NCBI RefSeq assembly: GCF_029407905.1
Contig: NC_073646.1
Location: forward strand, 14,774,001 to 14,838,000
Length of the DNA: 64,000 nucleotides
Direction of reading: 5' to 3'
Source of the DNA: Bubalus kerabau
Lineage: Eukaryota; Chordata; Mammalia; Artiodactyla; Bovidae
Under the pieces are notes generated by a model. The model saw only the letters and a program-made list of their open reading frames with translations. It was not told the DNA's origin and ran no database searches. Below are positions 34,260-45,300 of this stretch, in pieces (positions within the stretch are counted from its first letter, which is position 1; every line of letters starts with the position of its first letter). The position numbers and the translations under genes are program-made.

Positions 34260-34830
34260 ACAGTCAAAGGAGACTAAGTAATAATAACATTCTCATTAAG
34301 TATAGTCAAGGACCTTTAGTTCTTTCTCAAGGGCTATAGATAATATTCTGAGCCATATCCTGTGAGCTGTCTTATAGATACCAGAATACCAGGTGGAGAA
34401 GTTAACTACATGATGACCAGACTGTACCCAGGACTTGAGCTGCACAATTCTGAGAACTGGCCAGAGAGAAATGGGAACAAGTGCACCCCGAAACTGAAGA
34501 TTAACTGTACCTAAGGCAACCAAGGTGATGCTAGTCAGGCCACTGATGGCCAATTGAACATGACTGCTAGAGATGACTGTGCTGTTTCTGCATGTACGCT
34601 CTGCCCCACCCACCAAATCTGTCTATGAAAGCTCTTACCCTCTGCTTTTTGGGGTTGATGGGGGAATCAGCCTTTGGACAGATGTCTGCCACCCTCTCCC
34701 TCCTCCTCCCCCACCGCAATTGCCAGCATCTGAAATAAAACAAAATTTCCTTTCCATCAACCTGGCCTGTTTACTGGCTTTTGAGTGGTCAGCAGCCAGA
34801 CCCCCATGCATACCTTTCAGAAATAGGGCA
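34260..34830 (+). mobile_element. ERV-type solo LTR (probable)
   Basis: Retroviral LTR features: CACCCACCAAATCTGTCTAT promoter-side text, AATAAA at 34734-34739, then a CT-rich region and CCTGTTTACTGGCTTTTGAG. No gag, pol or env flanks it. The 208-codon frame at 34573-35199 crosses this LTR and a SINE and is not a gene. Borders are approximate. Confidence 0.5.
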
Positions 34831-35088
34831 TCAGCAGTGGTGGTACCTCCTCCCCCACCTCCATCATTTCAACCCCACCCGCTGGAACCCATCCAAAGAA
34901 AAGTAATTTTTAGAAAAGAAAATGATATTAACATTTACATAAAGCATAGCTCTTTTTATTCATCTGTAATCACACTAAACAAAAACCTTGTGTTTACTGG
35001 GCATACCCAGCTTCAAATCAAAGCACCCCCTTCCATTCAGATCAAGGCTGGAGAAATTCCATTAAGAAAGAAGACCTCTGGGGGTACT

Positions 35089-35575
35089 TCCCTGGTGGTC
35101 CAGTGGCTAAGACTCTGTGCTCCCAATGCAGGGGGCCTGGGTTCAATCCCTGGTTGGGGAACTAGACCCTGCATGCCTCAGCTAAGAGATCCCGCGTGAC
35201 ACAAGGAAGACCGATGATCCCGTGTGCCGCAACTAAGACTTGTTGCAGCCGAAGAAATAAATAAAAATAAATATTAAAGAAAAAAGAATGGACTTCTCTG
35301 GGGGTCCAGTGGTTAAGAACTCACCTGCCAATGTAGGGGACATGTGCTCCATCCCTGATCTGGGGAGATGCCACGTGCCTCCAGTAACTAATCCCTCGAG
35401 CCACAACCAATGAAGCCCACCCACCCTAGAGCCCTTGCAGCACAACAAAAGTCACCTCAAGGAGAAGCCCTCGCATGGCAACTAGAGCGTAGCCCCTGCT
35501 TGCCACGACTGGAGAAAGCCCAAAGCAATGAAGACCCAGTGCAGCCAAAAATAGATAAATAATAATTTTTAAGAA
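35089..35575 (+). mobile_element. Two CHR-2-type SINEs in tandem
   Basis: First copy 35089-35285 (GTACTTCCCTGGTGGTCCAG ... AATAAATATTAAAG), second 35288-35575 (GGACTTCTCTGGGGGTCCAG ... CAGCCAAAAATAGATAAATA). Both sense; the second entered the A-rich tail of the first. Confidence 0.87.
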
Positions 35576-36654
35576 TGAAGGGGTCTGGGCTGAAGGGGTG
35601 GGTGGGTGAGAAAATGTTGAGAGAAAGAGGATTAGATTAGAGTTTTTGTTGCCAACCTCATTTCAGGTGACAAGGAGTCAGTCTCTGGCTTAGTAGCCAC
35701 ACCCTCAGAAACAAAAGATGTCTCAGAGGTGATATTGAAGGGACTGGAGGAGCTTCCATGACCTTTTCTGAAGGTCATGGTTTTTTTTTTTTTTTTTTTG
35801 AAGCTGATTGCTTCCTTCGTTTGTTGGAAAACAGACCTGTTGGTCTTGGAGCCTATTCAGCACAGTAAACTTTTGTCAGCAGAAATTTCCAGATTAGTGA
35901 AACAAGATAGAAGATTTTAGACATTGCAGCCCAGTTGATGGTTCTTATTAAGTCCTCATTCATTTAAATATAATGAAATAATAATGGTTACAATAAGCTT
36001 CCCTGTAATCATCTTAATGTGTATTTAATGTGATCCTTAGTTGTAAATTGAAGCTCAGTTCCCACATCAGTACTTTACTCCCTGCTGAAAGAGCTCCTAA
36101 CAAAACTCTTTTCCATTTTAACTCAGCACTACATTCCCTGGTTATCCTCCACTGTTCAGGGATATTAATGTCCCGTAAACCTGTTAATTCATTATTGCCA
36201 GAGGGCTCGGAATCACAGCTTGCACAGATGATGAAGCATCAATGGAATGAATGAATTTATCTCACAGCATCTCTTCTCCTTTGAAGGCCAGGCAAGTTCT
36301 TTAGCATTTTTACCTAATTAGATTGTCTTTAACTGCTGCATTTTTTTTTTTTATTGCTTTTAAGAAGAGACAAGTATATACTGATCTACATAAAACCATC
36401 TCAACTTTCAAAATATTCATTGCTCTTCCTTTCAACTCCCATTAAGTAAATATGTTGAGCTCTTTCATAAACATCACCATAGATTTTTGAGGATATTTGC
36501 CTCTCTCTATATAGGTTGTTACCAATCCTCAGCCTCACTGGCTTTCTGTGAGGAGAAAAAGAATTCATGTATTAAAGTGGTTAGTAGAAAATTGACACAT
36601 GCAGCGAACTCTCCAAGAATGTCAATCCCAATAGCTGTGTTTTAAAAATACAGG
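35576..36654. other. 1.1-kb repeat-poor block
   Basis: No exon recognised. Poly-T at about 35781-35799 and 36341-36352. Otherwise unique-looking sequence. Confidence 0.4.
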
Positions 36655-36660
36655 GTGCCT

Positions 36661-36945
36661 GGACTTCCCTGCTGGTCCGATGGCTAAGACTCTGCACTCC
36701 CAGTGCAGGGAGCCCACGTTCAATCCCTGGTCAGAGAACTGGATCCCACATACCACGACTAAGCACAGTCAAATAAATATTTTAAAAAACAAAGCAGGAT
36801 GCCCTTGAGAGTTCCCTGGAGGGCCAGTGGTTAGGACTCAGCACTTTCACTTCCCAGGCCTGGGTTCAATCCCTGGGCAGGGAATTAAGATCCCATAAGC
36901 CACAGGGTGTGGCCCAAAAAAAAAAAAATTAAAAATAAAGGTACA
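36661..36945 (+). mobile_element. Two short CHR/Bov-tA3-type SINEs
   Basis: 36661-36790 (GGACTTCCCTGCTGGTCCGA) and 36808-36945 (GAGTTCCCTGGAGGGCCAGT ... GGTGTGGCCCAAAAAAA). Both sense, each with an A-rich end. Confidence 0.83.
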
Positions 36946-37084
36946 GGCTGCTCAATTCACTTCAAATTTCAGATGAACAGTTAAAATTTTTTAGTGTAAG
37001 CATGCCCAAATACTGCACCAGGGTATATACGTACACGAAAAATTATTCATTGTTCATATGAAATTCAAAATTAAATCTGCATCC

Positions 37085-38669
37085 TACACAGAAGAACTAT
37101 ACAAAAGATCTTCATGACCGAGATAATCACGATGGTGTGATCACTCACCTAGAGCCAGATATCCTGGAATGTGAAGTCAAGTGGGCCTTAGAAAGCATCA
37201 CTACGAACAAAGCTAGTGGAGGTGATGGAATTCCAGTTGAGCTATTTCAAATCCTGAAAGACGATGCTGTGAAAGTGCTGCACTCAATATGTCAGCAAAT
37301 TTGGAAAACTCAGCAGTGGCCACAGGACTGGAAAAGGTCAGTTTTTATTCCAATCCCAAAGAAAGGCAATGCCAAAGAATGCTCAAACTAACGCACAATT
37401 GCACCCATCTCAAAAGCTAGTAAAGTAATGCTCAAAATTCTCCAAGCCAGGCTTCAGCAATATGTGAGCCGTGAACTTCCAGATGTTCAAGCTGGTTTTA
37501 GAAAAGGCAGAGGAACCAGAGACCAAATTGCCAACATCTGCTGGATCATGGAAAAAGCAAGAGAGTTCCAGAAAAACATCTATTTCTGCTTTATTGACTA
37601 TGCCAAAGCCTTTAACTGTGTGGATCACAATAAACTGGAAAATTCTGAAAGAGATGGGAATACCAGACCACCTGACTTGCCTCTTAAGAAACCTATATGC
37701 AGGTCAGGAAGCAACAGTTAGAACTGGATGTGAAACAACAGACTGGTTCCAAATAGGAAAAGGAGTACGTCAAGGCTGTATATTGTCACCCTGCTTATTT
37801 AATTTACATGCAGAGTACATCATGAGAAATGCTGGGCTGGAGGAAGCACAAGCTGGAATCAAGATTGCTGGGAGAAATATCAATAACCTCAGATATGCAG
37901 ATGAAACCACCCTTATGGCAGAAAGTGAAGAGGAACTAAAAAGCCTCTTGAAAGTGAAAGAGGAGCATGAAAAAGTTGGCTTAAAGCTCAACATTCAGAA
38001 ACTAAGATCATGGCATCTGATCCCATCACTTTATGGGCAATAGATGGGGAAACAGTGGAAACAGTGTCAGACTTAATTTTTGGGGGGTCCAAAATCACTG
38101 CAGATGGTGATTGCAGCCATGAAATGAAAAGATGCTTACTCCTTGAAAAGAAAGTTGTGACCAACTTAGATAGCATATTGAAAAGCAGAGAAATTACTTT
38201 ATCATCAAAGGTCTGTCTAGTCAAGGCTATGGTTTTTCCTGTGGTCATGTATGGATGTGAGAATTGGACTATGAAGAAAGCTGAGTGCCGAAAATTGATG
38301 CTTTTGAACTGTGGTGTTGGAGAAGACTCTTGAGAGTCCCTTGGACTGCAAGGAGATCCAACCAGTCCATTCTGAAGGAGATTAGTCCTGGGTGTTCTTT
38401 GGAAGGAATGATGCTAAAGCTGAAACTCCAGTACTTGGGCCACCTCACACGAAGAGTTGACTCATTGGAAAAGACCCTGATGCTGGGAGGGATTGGGGGC
38501 AGGAGGAAAAGGGGATGACAGAGGATGAGATGGCAGGATGGCATCACCAACTCGATGGACAAGAGTTTGGGTGAACTCCAGGAGTTGGTGATAGACAGGG
38601 AGGCCTGGTGTGCTGCAATTCATGGGGTTGCAAAGAGTCAGACATGACTGAGTGACTGAACTGAACTGG
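37085..38669 (+). mobile_element. BovB LINE, 5'-truncated, RT box mutated
   Basis: 1.6 kb sense copy starting at the RT N-terminal part (THLEPDILECEVKWALESI) and running to GACTGAACTGAACTG. The RT frame is broken near 37390 (stop), 37470 and 37640-37660, with the longest piece open at 37471-38043. The catalytic YADD motif reads YADE (codon 37903-37905 GAA instead of GAC/GAT), which would inactivate the enzyme even without the frameshifts. Endonuclease region absent. Confidence 0.93.
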
Positions 38670-39104
38670 ACATTCTACCCGGAAACCCTAATCCCTCCCC
38701 TACCCTGCTTTTCAGAAAATTTCCCAAATTTTGCTCTATTTTTCTCTCTAACAAATTTGGTTAAGAGAATTATGTAGGAGTCATTAGGATGATTCCCTTT
38801 TTTTTTCTTAACGAAGACCACAATTTCCTCTAATTTAGGCAGGAATTAGATTTTTTTTTTCCAGAAAAAAATCATTGTGAACACAAATCCATGCCACAAG
38901 CACATAGTTTAGTGCCTGGCCCATAACTGTGCTCAATAAATACTGATCAACTGAATGAATGAATGAAAGATTGCCTGGGTTAACAGCTGGTCCTATCGCA
39001 GTTTGTTGAGATATGGGTCCTTTGATTTCAGCTGATGTGATCAATTGCTGTTAGCAATTGAAAGGATTACAGAGAAGTAAGACATGAATAATAGCCCTCC
39101 AAAG
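38670..39104. other. Unique sequence with a MIR/L2-like patch
   Basis: 38880-38970 (AGTTTAGTGCCTGGCCCATA ... CAATAAATACTG, GAATGAATGAATG) resembles the MIR/L2 3' end. Confidence 0.5.
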
Positions 39105-39300
39105 ATGTCCCAGGTGTTGCAGTGGTAAAGCATCCGCCTGCCAATTCAGGACAAAAGAGACAAGGGTTTGATCCCTGGATCAGTAAGATTCCCTGGAGTA
39201 GGAAATAGCAACCCACTTTAGTATTCTTGCCTGGGAAATCCAATGGACAGAGGAGCCTGGCAGGCTACAGTCTCTAAGGTTGCAAAGAGTCAAACAGGTA
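39105..39300 (+). mobile_element. Bov-tA SINE
   Basis: Sense, GATGTCCCAGGTGTTGCAGT to GTTGCAAAGAGTCAAACAGG; diverged head. Confidence 0.87.
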
Positions 39301-39309
39301 AGATCTCAA

Positions 39310-39650
39310 GATGTGGAGGTTAAACTGCATTATCCAGGTAGGATGAATGTGATCACAGGGGGTCCTTCTAAGAGGAAGAACAGATGAGTTGGAGTCAGAA
39401 AAGACTATGTGATGATAGAATGACAGAGAGAGAGACTGGAAGATGCTTCGAAACTGACTTTGAAGACAGAGGAAGGAGCCATCCAGGAATGCAGAGGGCC
39501 TCTAGAAGCTGGAAAAGGGAAGGAGATGGATTCTCTTCTAGGGCCTCTGAAGGGAAGGCAGTCCATGGGTCCATTTTAGACTTCTGACTTCCAAACCTCT
39601 AAGACAACAGATTTGTGGTAACTTGTCACAGCAACAATAGGAAAAGAATA
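39310..39650 (+). mobile_element. MLT1-type LTR (ERVL-MaLR)
   Basis: GGCCTCTAGAAGCTGGAAAA, CTTCTGACTTCCAAACCTCT, AGATTTGTGGTAACTTGTCA, CAGCAACAATAGGAAAAGAA follow the MLT1 3' LTR pattern. Confidence 0.75.
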
Positions 39651-39849
39651 ATACAAGGGGGATTTAAGTAATAAACAAAGGTGTGTGCCAGGAACCTGCC
39701 TAGTGGAGACAAGTTTGACAAAAGATTTACTTGGAACCAGTAACAAGGAGGAGGAGTGTGAAGGGATGAAGATCAGTACATGAGCAAATAGCAAAGGTCA
39801 AAGGACACAGAAATTGGCAGAGTCCCCCAAACTGAAGAGAATGGGTGGA

Positions 39850-40470
39850 TTAGTCGGCTAGGGCTGCCAGAACAAAATACCACAGACTACGTGGGTTAAA
39901 CAATTTATTTTCTCACAGATCTGGAGGCTGGAAGCCCAAGGTCAAAGTGTCAGCTGCCTTAGTTTTTTCTGAAGCCTGTCTCCTTTGCTTGTAGGTGGCC
40001 CCCTTCTCACCCTGTCCTTACATGACCTTTCCTCTGTGCATGCACTGCTCTCATGTCTCTTCCTATGTCCAAATTCCCTCCTCTTATTAGGACATCAGTC
40101 AGATTGGATTGGGGCCTAGCCGAAGGGCCTCATTTCAACTTAACCATCTCTTTTAAGTAGCAATTCCCTGGTGGCTCAGATGGTAAAGCGTCTGCTCACA
40201 ATGCGGGAGACCCGGGTTCGATCCCTGGGTTGGGAAGATCCCCTGGAGAAGGAAATGGCAATCCACTCCAGTACTCTTGCCTAGAAAATTCTGCGGATGG
40301 AGGAGCCTGGTGGGCTACAGTCCATGGGGTCACAAAGAGTCTGACACTACTGAGTGACTTCACAACTTCACAACCTCTCTTAAAGCCCTTTCTCCAAAGA
40401 CAGCCACATTCCGAGGTACTAGGGGTTAGGGCCTCAACCTATGAATTTTGTGGGGACACAATTCAGCCCA
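39850..40470 (-). mobile_element. MLT1-type LTR, antisense, split by a SINE
   Basis: GGCTAGGGCTGCCAGAACAA, AATTTATTTTCTCACAG, GATCTGGAGGCTGGAAGC ... GAGGTACTAGGGGTTAGGGC: reverse-complement MLT1 LTR. Interrupted by the Bov-tA at 40163-40372. Confidence 0.8.
40163..40372 (+). mobile_element. Bov-tA SINE nested in MLT1
   Basis: Sense copy, AATTCCCTGGTGGCTCAGAT to TGAGTGACTTCACAACTTCA. Confidence 0.92.
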
Positions 40471-40617
40471 CAAAGTAGGGCTGACAAATTGAGGAACAAA
40501 CTGTAAAATAACTGGTTAATGCTCCTAGTTGGCAACTAAGGTGCTCTGTAACAATTCAATGCAATGCAAAGTGATCCAGGATTAAATGCTAGTCCTCGTA
40601 AAAGGACTTTAGTGGGA

Positions 40618-40765
40618 CTGCTGCTGCTGCTGCTAAGTCGTTTCAGTCGTGTCAGACTCTGTGAGACCCCATAGACAGCAGCCCACCAGGCTCCCCTGTC
40701 CCTGGGATTCTCCAGGCAAGAACACGAGTGGGTTGCTGTTTCCTTCTGCAATGCATGAAAGTGAA
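40618..40765 (-). mobile_element. Bov-A2 monomer
   Basis: Antisense, (CTG)n then AAGTCGTTTCAGTCGTGTCA ... CAATGCATGAAAGTGAAA. Confidence 0.9.
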
Positions 40766-40834
40766 ATCCCACAATTGGCAGTAATTTGAATATGGTCTCT
40801 AGGCAGTTTATTACATCAGTGCCTGTTTCCTTGT

Positions 40835-40980
40835 TCTGACGATTGATTGTGCTATGGTTATGTAAGATGTCAATATCTGGGGAAGCCTGGGTGAAGAGTA
40901 TAGGGGAACTCTGTACTACTTTTGCAACATTTCAAAAGGTCTGGCATTATTTCAAAATGAAAAGTTAAAAATCAAAAATT
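40835..40980 (+). mobile_element. L1 3' terminal fragment
   Basis: GGTTATGTAAGATGTCAATA, GGGTGAAGAGTATAGGGGAA and TATTTCAAAATGAAAAGTT match the end of old mammalian L1 3' UTRs. Confidence 0.75.
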
Positions 40981-41490
40981 AATAATTAACCAAAATAGGG
41001 TAAACAGAAGAGAGAAAGAGAGAAAATGAGAATGGAATTGGATGTGACCATGGAGGAAGGAAAAATGGAGAAAAAGAAGCAAAGAGAAAGTGACTTCCAT
41101 GAGGTCAGAGGTTACACCTGCTGTTTGGGTTTCCAACGACCCCTTGCTTCTGGGAACTCAGCATATGTTTTGGGAGGTAATATTGAGGCATAGCCTCTGA
41201 AGAGGATTGAATCCCACCTCACATTCAGAAAAGGCCTCAGAGGTTAATTTCTGACATTGTCTCCAAAGACTGGTACATAGTCAGTGCTCTGTATGTGTTG
41301 AAACTGTGAATCTCTTGCATGTAAAAACATTTAAAATACACTACCACCTTGGTAATCGAGTTTTGGTATGCCCACTTTTCCCCAAGCTTTTCCTTTTTTA
41401 GACTTTTTTTTGGGGGGGGGGTTTGTTTTTGAGGGATAATTCACATACCACACAGTTCACGATTCATTCAATGGTTTCGTTACCATGCAA
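40981..41490. other. Upstream flank of MPV17L, no feature recognised
   Basis: Purine-rich at 41000-41095 and a T6-G10 homopolymer tract at about 41404-41421. No exon or repeat recognised. Confidence 0.4.
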
Positions 41491-41628
41491 TCGCTGCTGC
41501 TACTGCTGCTGCTAAGTCGCTTCAGTCGTGTCCGACTCTGTGCGACCCCATAGACGGCAGCCCACCAGGCTCCCCCATCCCTGGGATTCTCCAGGCAAGA
41601 ACACTGGAGTGGATTGCCATTTCCTTCT
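41490..41628 (-). mobile_element. Bov-A2 monomer about 400 bp upstream of the MPV17L start
   Basis: Antisense, CTGCTGCTGCTAAGTCGCTT to TTGCCATTTCCTTCTCC. ATGCAATCGCT before it and ATGCTATCGCT after it are the target duplication. Nearest mobile insertion to the MPV17L promoter. Confidence 0.92.
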
Positions 41629-41839
41629 CCAATATGCTATCGCTACCATTACCTAATTACTAGATATTTCATCACGCCACAAAAGAACCCCACACCCGGT
41701 TAGCAGTCACTTCGCACCCCCACCCGCCCCGCTTCATCGCCCAGCCCCTGACTAGTCTACTGTCCGAATGGATTTGCCTGTTCTGGGCATTTCTTGCAAG
41801 GTATCAAGCATTTGCGGACCCACCAAACATCAAAAGCTC

Positions 41840-42027
41840 AGCCCCAGGATCGCCAGGGGCCACGGGATTGGCCGGCGAGGGTTGGGTGTGCGCGGGGCGC
41901 CCAATCGCCTTCGAGCATCGGAAGGAGGTAGGTGCAAGTGGCTGGAGGCGGCGCGCCGGCTGCCCGGGCGGAGGGCGGAGGCGCGGGAGCCAGCGGCCTG
42001 CGTTCTTGGGGTGCCTTGGGAACCGGC
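41840..42027 (+). promoter_or_regulatory. MPV17L: MPV17L CpG-island promoter / 5' UTR
   Basis: GC-rich and CpG-dense. It holds an inverted CCAAT box (ATTGG, 41867-41871) and a direct CCAAT (41901-41905) about 30 bp apart, a spacing typical of paired NF-Y sites. There is no TATA box. The dense CpG region continues through exon 1 to about 42360. The start site is probably between 41910 and 42000 (inference). Confidence 0.7.
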
Positions 42028-42337
42028 ATGGTGAGCTGGTGGCAGGCGCTCACGCGCGCCGCCGGGCGTTACCCTTGGCCAGCGAACGTACTGCTTTACG
42101 CCGGCTTCTTCTCGGGCGGCGACGCGCTACAGCAGGTGCTGCGGGGCGGCCCGGCCGACTGGCAACATACGCGGCACGTGGCTACCGTGGCCGTGGCCTT
42201 CCACGCGAACTTAAACTATGTGTGGCTGAGCCTGCTGGAGCGCGCGCTGCCTGGGCGCGCGCCGCGCACCATCCTGGCCAAGGTGCTGTGCGACCAGGCT
42301 TTGGGCGGGCCGGTGTACGTCTCTACCTTCTACGCCG
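42028..42337 (+). CDS. MPV17L: MPV17L coding exon 1
   Basis: The exon begins MVSWWQALTRAAGRYPWP and ends FYA plus one base of a glycine codon, before the donor G|GTGAGG at 42338. It holds the N-terminal region, the first two membrane segments and most of the third. The frame stays open upstream to a GTG at 41932 and downstream through intron 1 to a stop at 42667-42669. Neither extension is likely to be coding: the first ATG is 42028 and the donor is good. Confidence 0.95.
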
Positions 42338-45300
42338 GTGAGGAGCCGGGCGGGGACCTGGAGGCGGAGCTGGGGGACCGGGTCGGATCTGGAATTGGGG
42401 GACTGGAGGCAGGGGCTTCCTGGGGCTGGGACGGAGCAGGAGCCTGGGGCTCTGTGGGGACGGGGCATGGGCTGGAAACCCTCCCGTGGGGACCAAGGGT
42501 TAGGAGACCGGGAGGGTGGGGCGAGAGCGGGAGATCGAGGAGTGAGGACCGGGAAGTCTGGGAACCATGGATTAAGGGGATTGAGGGGAAAGAAATTGAA
42601 GCGTGGTTGCTGGAGAGGCCTGGGATTAGGGCGCGAGGAGCGCATTTGGGACGCTGGGGTTGCAAATAGTCTGGGGCTGGAAGTTTCAGGGGGCCCTGGG
42701 GTGTACGTAGGCCGGAACTGGGGGAGGCAGGAATGGAGATCCATTTTTCCCCTAAAAAAAAAAAAGATCCACGGGAATATCAAGGAGACCCCCAGCTCGT
42801 TAGCATAGCCTCTGCGATCCCTGTGACTAGGTTGTGGGGCGGTGGGTGGGACGGTCCGGGGTGGGGTGGGGGGAGGCGGTCCTGCTCCTGGGAAAATTCA
42901 CGCCTGGGGCTGGGGCCTCGTTTCCACTGGAGGGATAAGCCTTTCCAACACGAAAACAAAATGTGAGGGGATTCAGGATGGTCGGGGCAGAGACAGGGGA
43001 ATCTGAGGTCCCGCCTAAGTGTTCAAGTGTTAGTCGCTCAGTCGTGTCCCGACTCTTTGTGACCCCATGCACTGTAGCCTCCCCAGGCTCTTCTGTCCAT
43101 GGGATTCTCCAGGCAAGAATACTGGAGTGGGTTGCCAATTTCTTCTCCAGGGGATCTGCCCAAACGCAGGGATCGAACCCAGGTCTCCTGTATTGCAGGC
43201 AGATTCTTTACCATCTGAACCTCCAGGTCCCACCTGTTTCCCCCCAGAATGTGTGCTCAGGGCCATTCTCCTGCTTTTGTAACAAGGTTTACCTGAAGGG
43301 AGTCCCACTCCCACTTCAAAACCCACAGATAATGTGAGAAGACCTTGGACCCCTGTTATGAGAGGACTCTGTACCTCTGAGGGTGCAGGGAGCCCCTCTC
43401 TTCAGAAAGTGCACCGAGGAGCCTGAGGGCCTACCTTTGGGAACCTTCCTTAGCGCCCTAAAATTCTAAAACAGTGGAGAGGGCTCTGCGGCCTTCATCT
43501 TCATAGCATTTTCTATCACCTGGAAAGGAGTGAGCATGGGAGGGGCACCCATCCATTAAGAAAATTCAAGAATCCTGGGCCTGGCCTTAGCATTGGGGAT
43601 CACAGATTCCCCCCAAGGGGTCATGTCAGTGCCTGTTGGTGCTTTCTTCTAAACGGGTGGAAGTGATCAAGTTACCACTTTGAAGGAACTTGCACTGCCC
43701 CATGGATCTCATTTTGAGGACCAGAGTCGCTCACAAATTGCACAGGAATCATTCCTGATACAGTGCCAACCACAGGGTTGACAGGGTCCGTGAGGTCAGG
43801 GCCTAGAGGACCTGAGAGCAGGAGCTGCCTGGTTTACCAGAAATCCGTGCCTTTTCCCCGGGAGTGATGTCCAGGCCAGGTTTGTGAAGTTTCCTCGTGC
43901 CTGCTGCGGCAGTGGCCTTGTACTATGGTGATGGGGTGGAGGGTGGTGGTGTTGGCTTTTGGGAATCAGATTCCTGTTTAATTCTCAAAATTAAACAGCA
44001 ACGCAGGTACCATTATTCCCATGTTACACATGAGGAAGGGGCTTCCCTGGTGGCTCAGATAGTATAGAACCTTCCTGCAATGCAGGAGACCTGGGTTTGA
44101 TCCCTGGGTCGGGAAGATCCCTGGAGGAGGGAATGGCAACCCACTCCAGTATTCTTGCCTGGAGAATTCTATGGACAGAAGAGCCTGGCGAGCAACAGTC
44201 TATGTGGTCACAAAGAGTCAGACACAAATGAGTGACTAACACACACACACACACACACACACACGAGGAAACTGAGGCTCATAGGAGAAAAAATGATTTG
44301 CCCGAAACAAACACAATTCATGGCATGGTCTTCATCTCCCCGGGGATTGTCAGTATGCCTGAAACCAGAAAGATGCTACAGCCACAGGGCTGCTGGGGCT
44401 TGTGAGTCAGGCCCAAGGACCCTGAAACAGATTCCTGCCCATGGGGCTTCTTTGTTTTTCTTTTCACAATTCTAGACCCTGCTTCCCTCTCCTCCTGTAA
44501 AAATGAAGTCGGGGAGGTAGAAGGGGGGTATGTTGGATGTCTGTTCAAGGCTCTTTAGACTTGGAAATTGCCTGTCTTAGATGATCCTTTGTGCTGGGCC
44601 TCCCTTGGAAGCTAGAATAGCTGTGATTATGAGATCTGGTTCAGAATCCACGCCTGGGTTGCTCCCTGAGCGCTTTTCCTCCTTTGTAACTTGACCATCC
44701 TCAGCCCAGGGTTATGAAAGAAAGGACATAAAATGCTTAGGCCTTAGTTACTGCCGTGTAAGTTGAGTATGGTATTACCAATATTAGGCTCAGTTTTCTT
44801 ATAAGTCCTGTTCTAAGAATCCCCTGCAATTGACTTAAAATACTTTATTTCCCCATCCTCCCAATCAGAGTTGGGGGAGAATTTTTAAAGCGCTCTTATG
44901 TTTACATCCTTCCTAAAATAAGAGGGTTTTATTCTTTTCCCCAGACTTCCTTTTCAGGGTTGCTGAACATCAGAGTTTTCCACATGTTTTTAGGAGCATT
45001 GAATTGATGTTCCGCTTTCAAATTCCAATTCAAAAGCCTCTTTAGATGGGAAATCTGAGGTTGCTAGAACACCCAGGGTCTGGCAGCCTTTCTGTAAAAG
45101 GAAGAAATTAATTTTAAAAAAATTTAAGAATTTCAAAAAATCTTTTGAAAGGAGAGGAAAAATGTCACCAATAGTCCCACTCTGATTATATTGAGGTTTT
45201 TGTGAATTCTCTTACAGTTTTTTTTTTTCTAAATAATTCTGCTATAACCTCATACCCTGCTATTGTCACTTCATATTAATCATCACTTTAAAATGTACCC

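Noticed and set aside
34573..35199. 208-codon plus frame rich in proline
   Set aside because: It crosses an LTR end, a CCTCC-rich stretch and a CHR SINE; no domain, splice or promoter context.
42211..42783. 190-codon minus frame over MPV17L exon 1 and intron 1
   Set aside because: Antisense shadow of GC-rich exon and intron sequence, no recognisable domain.
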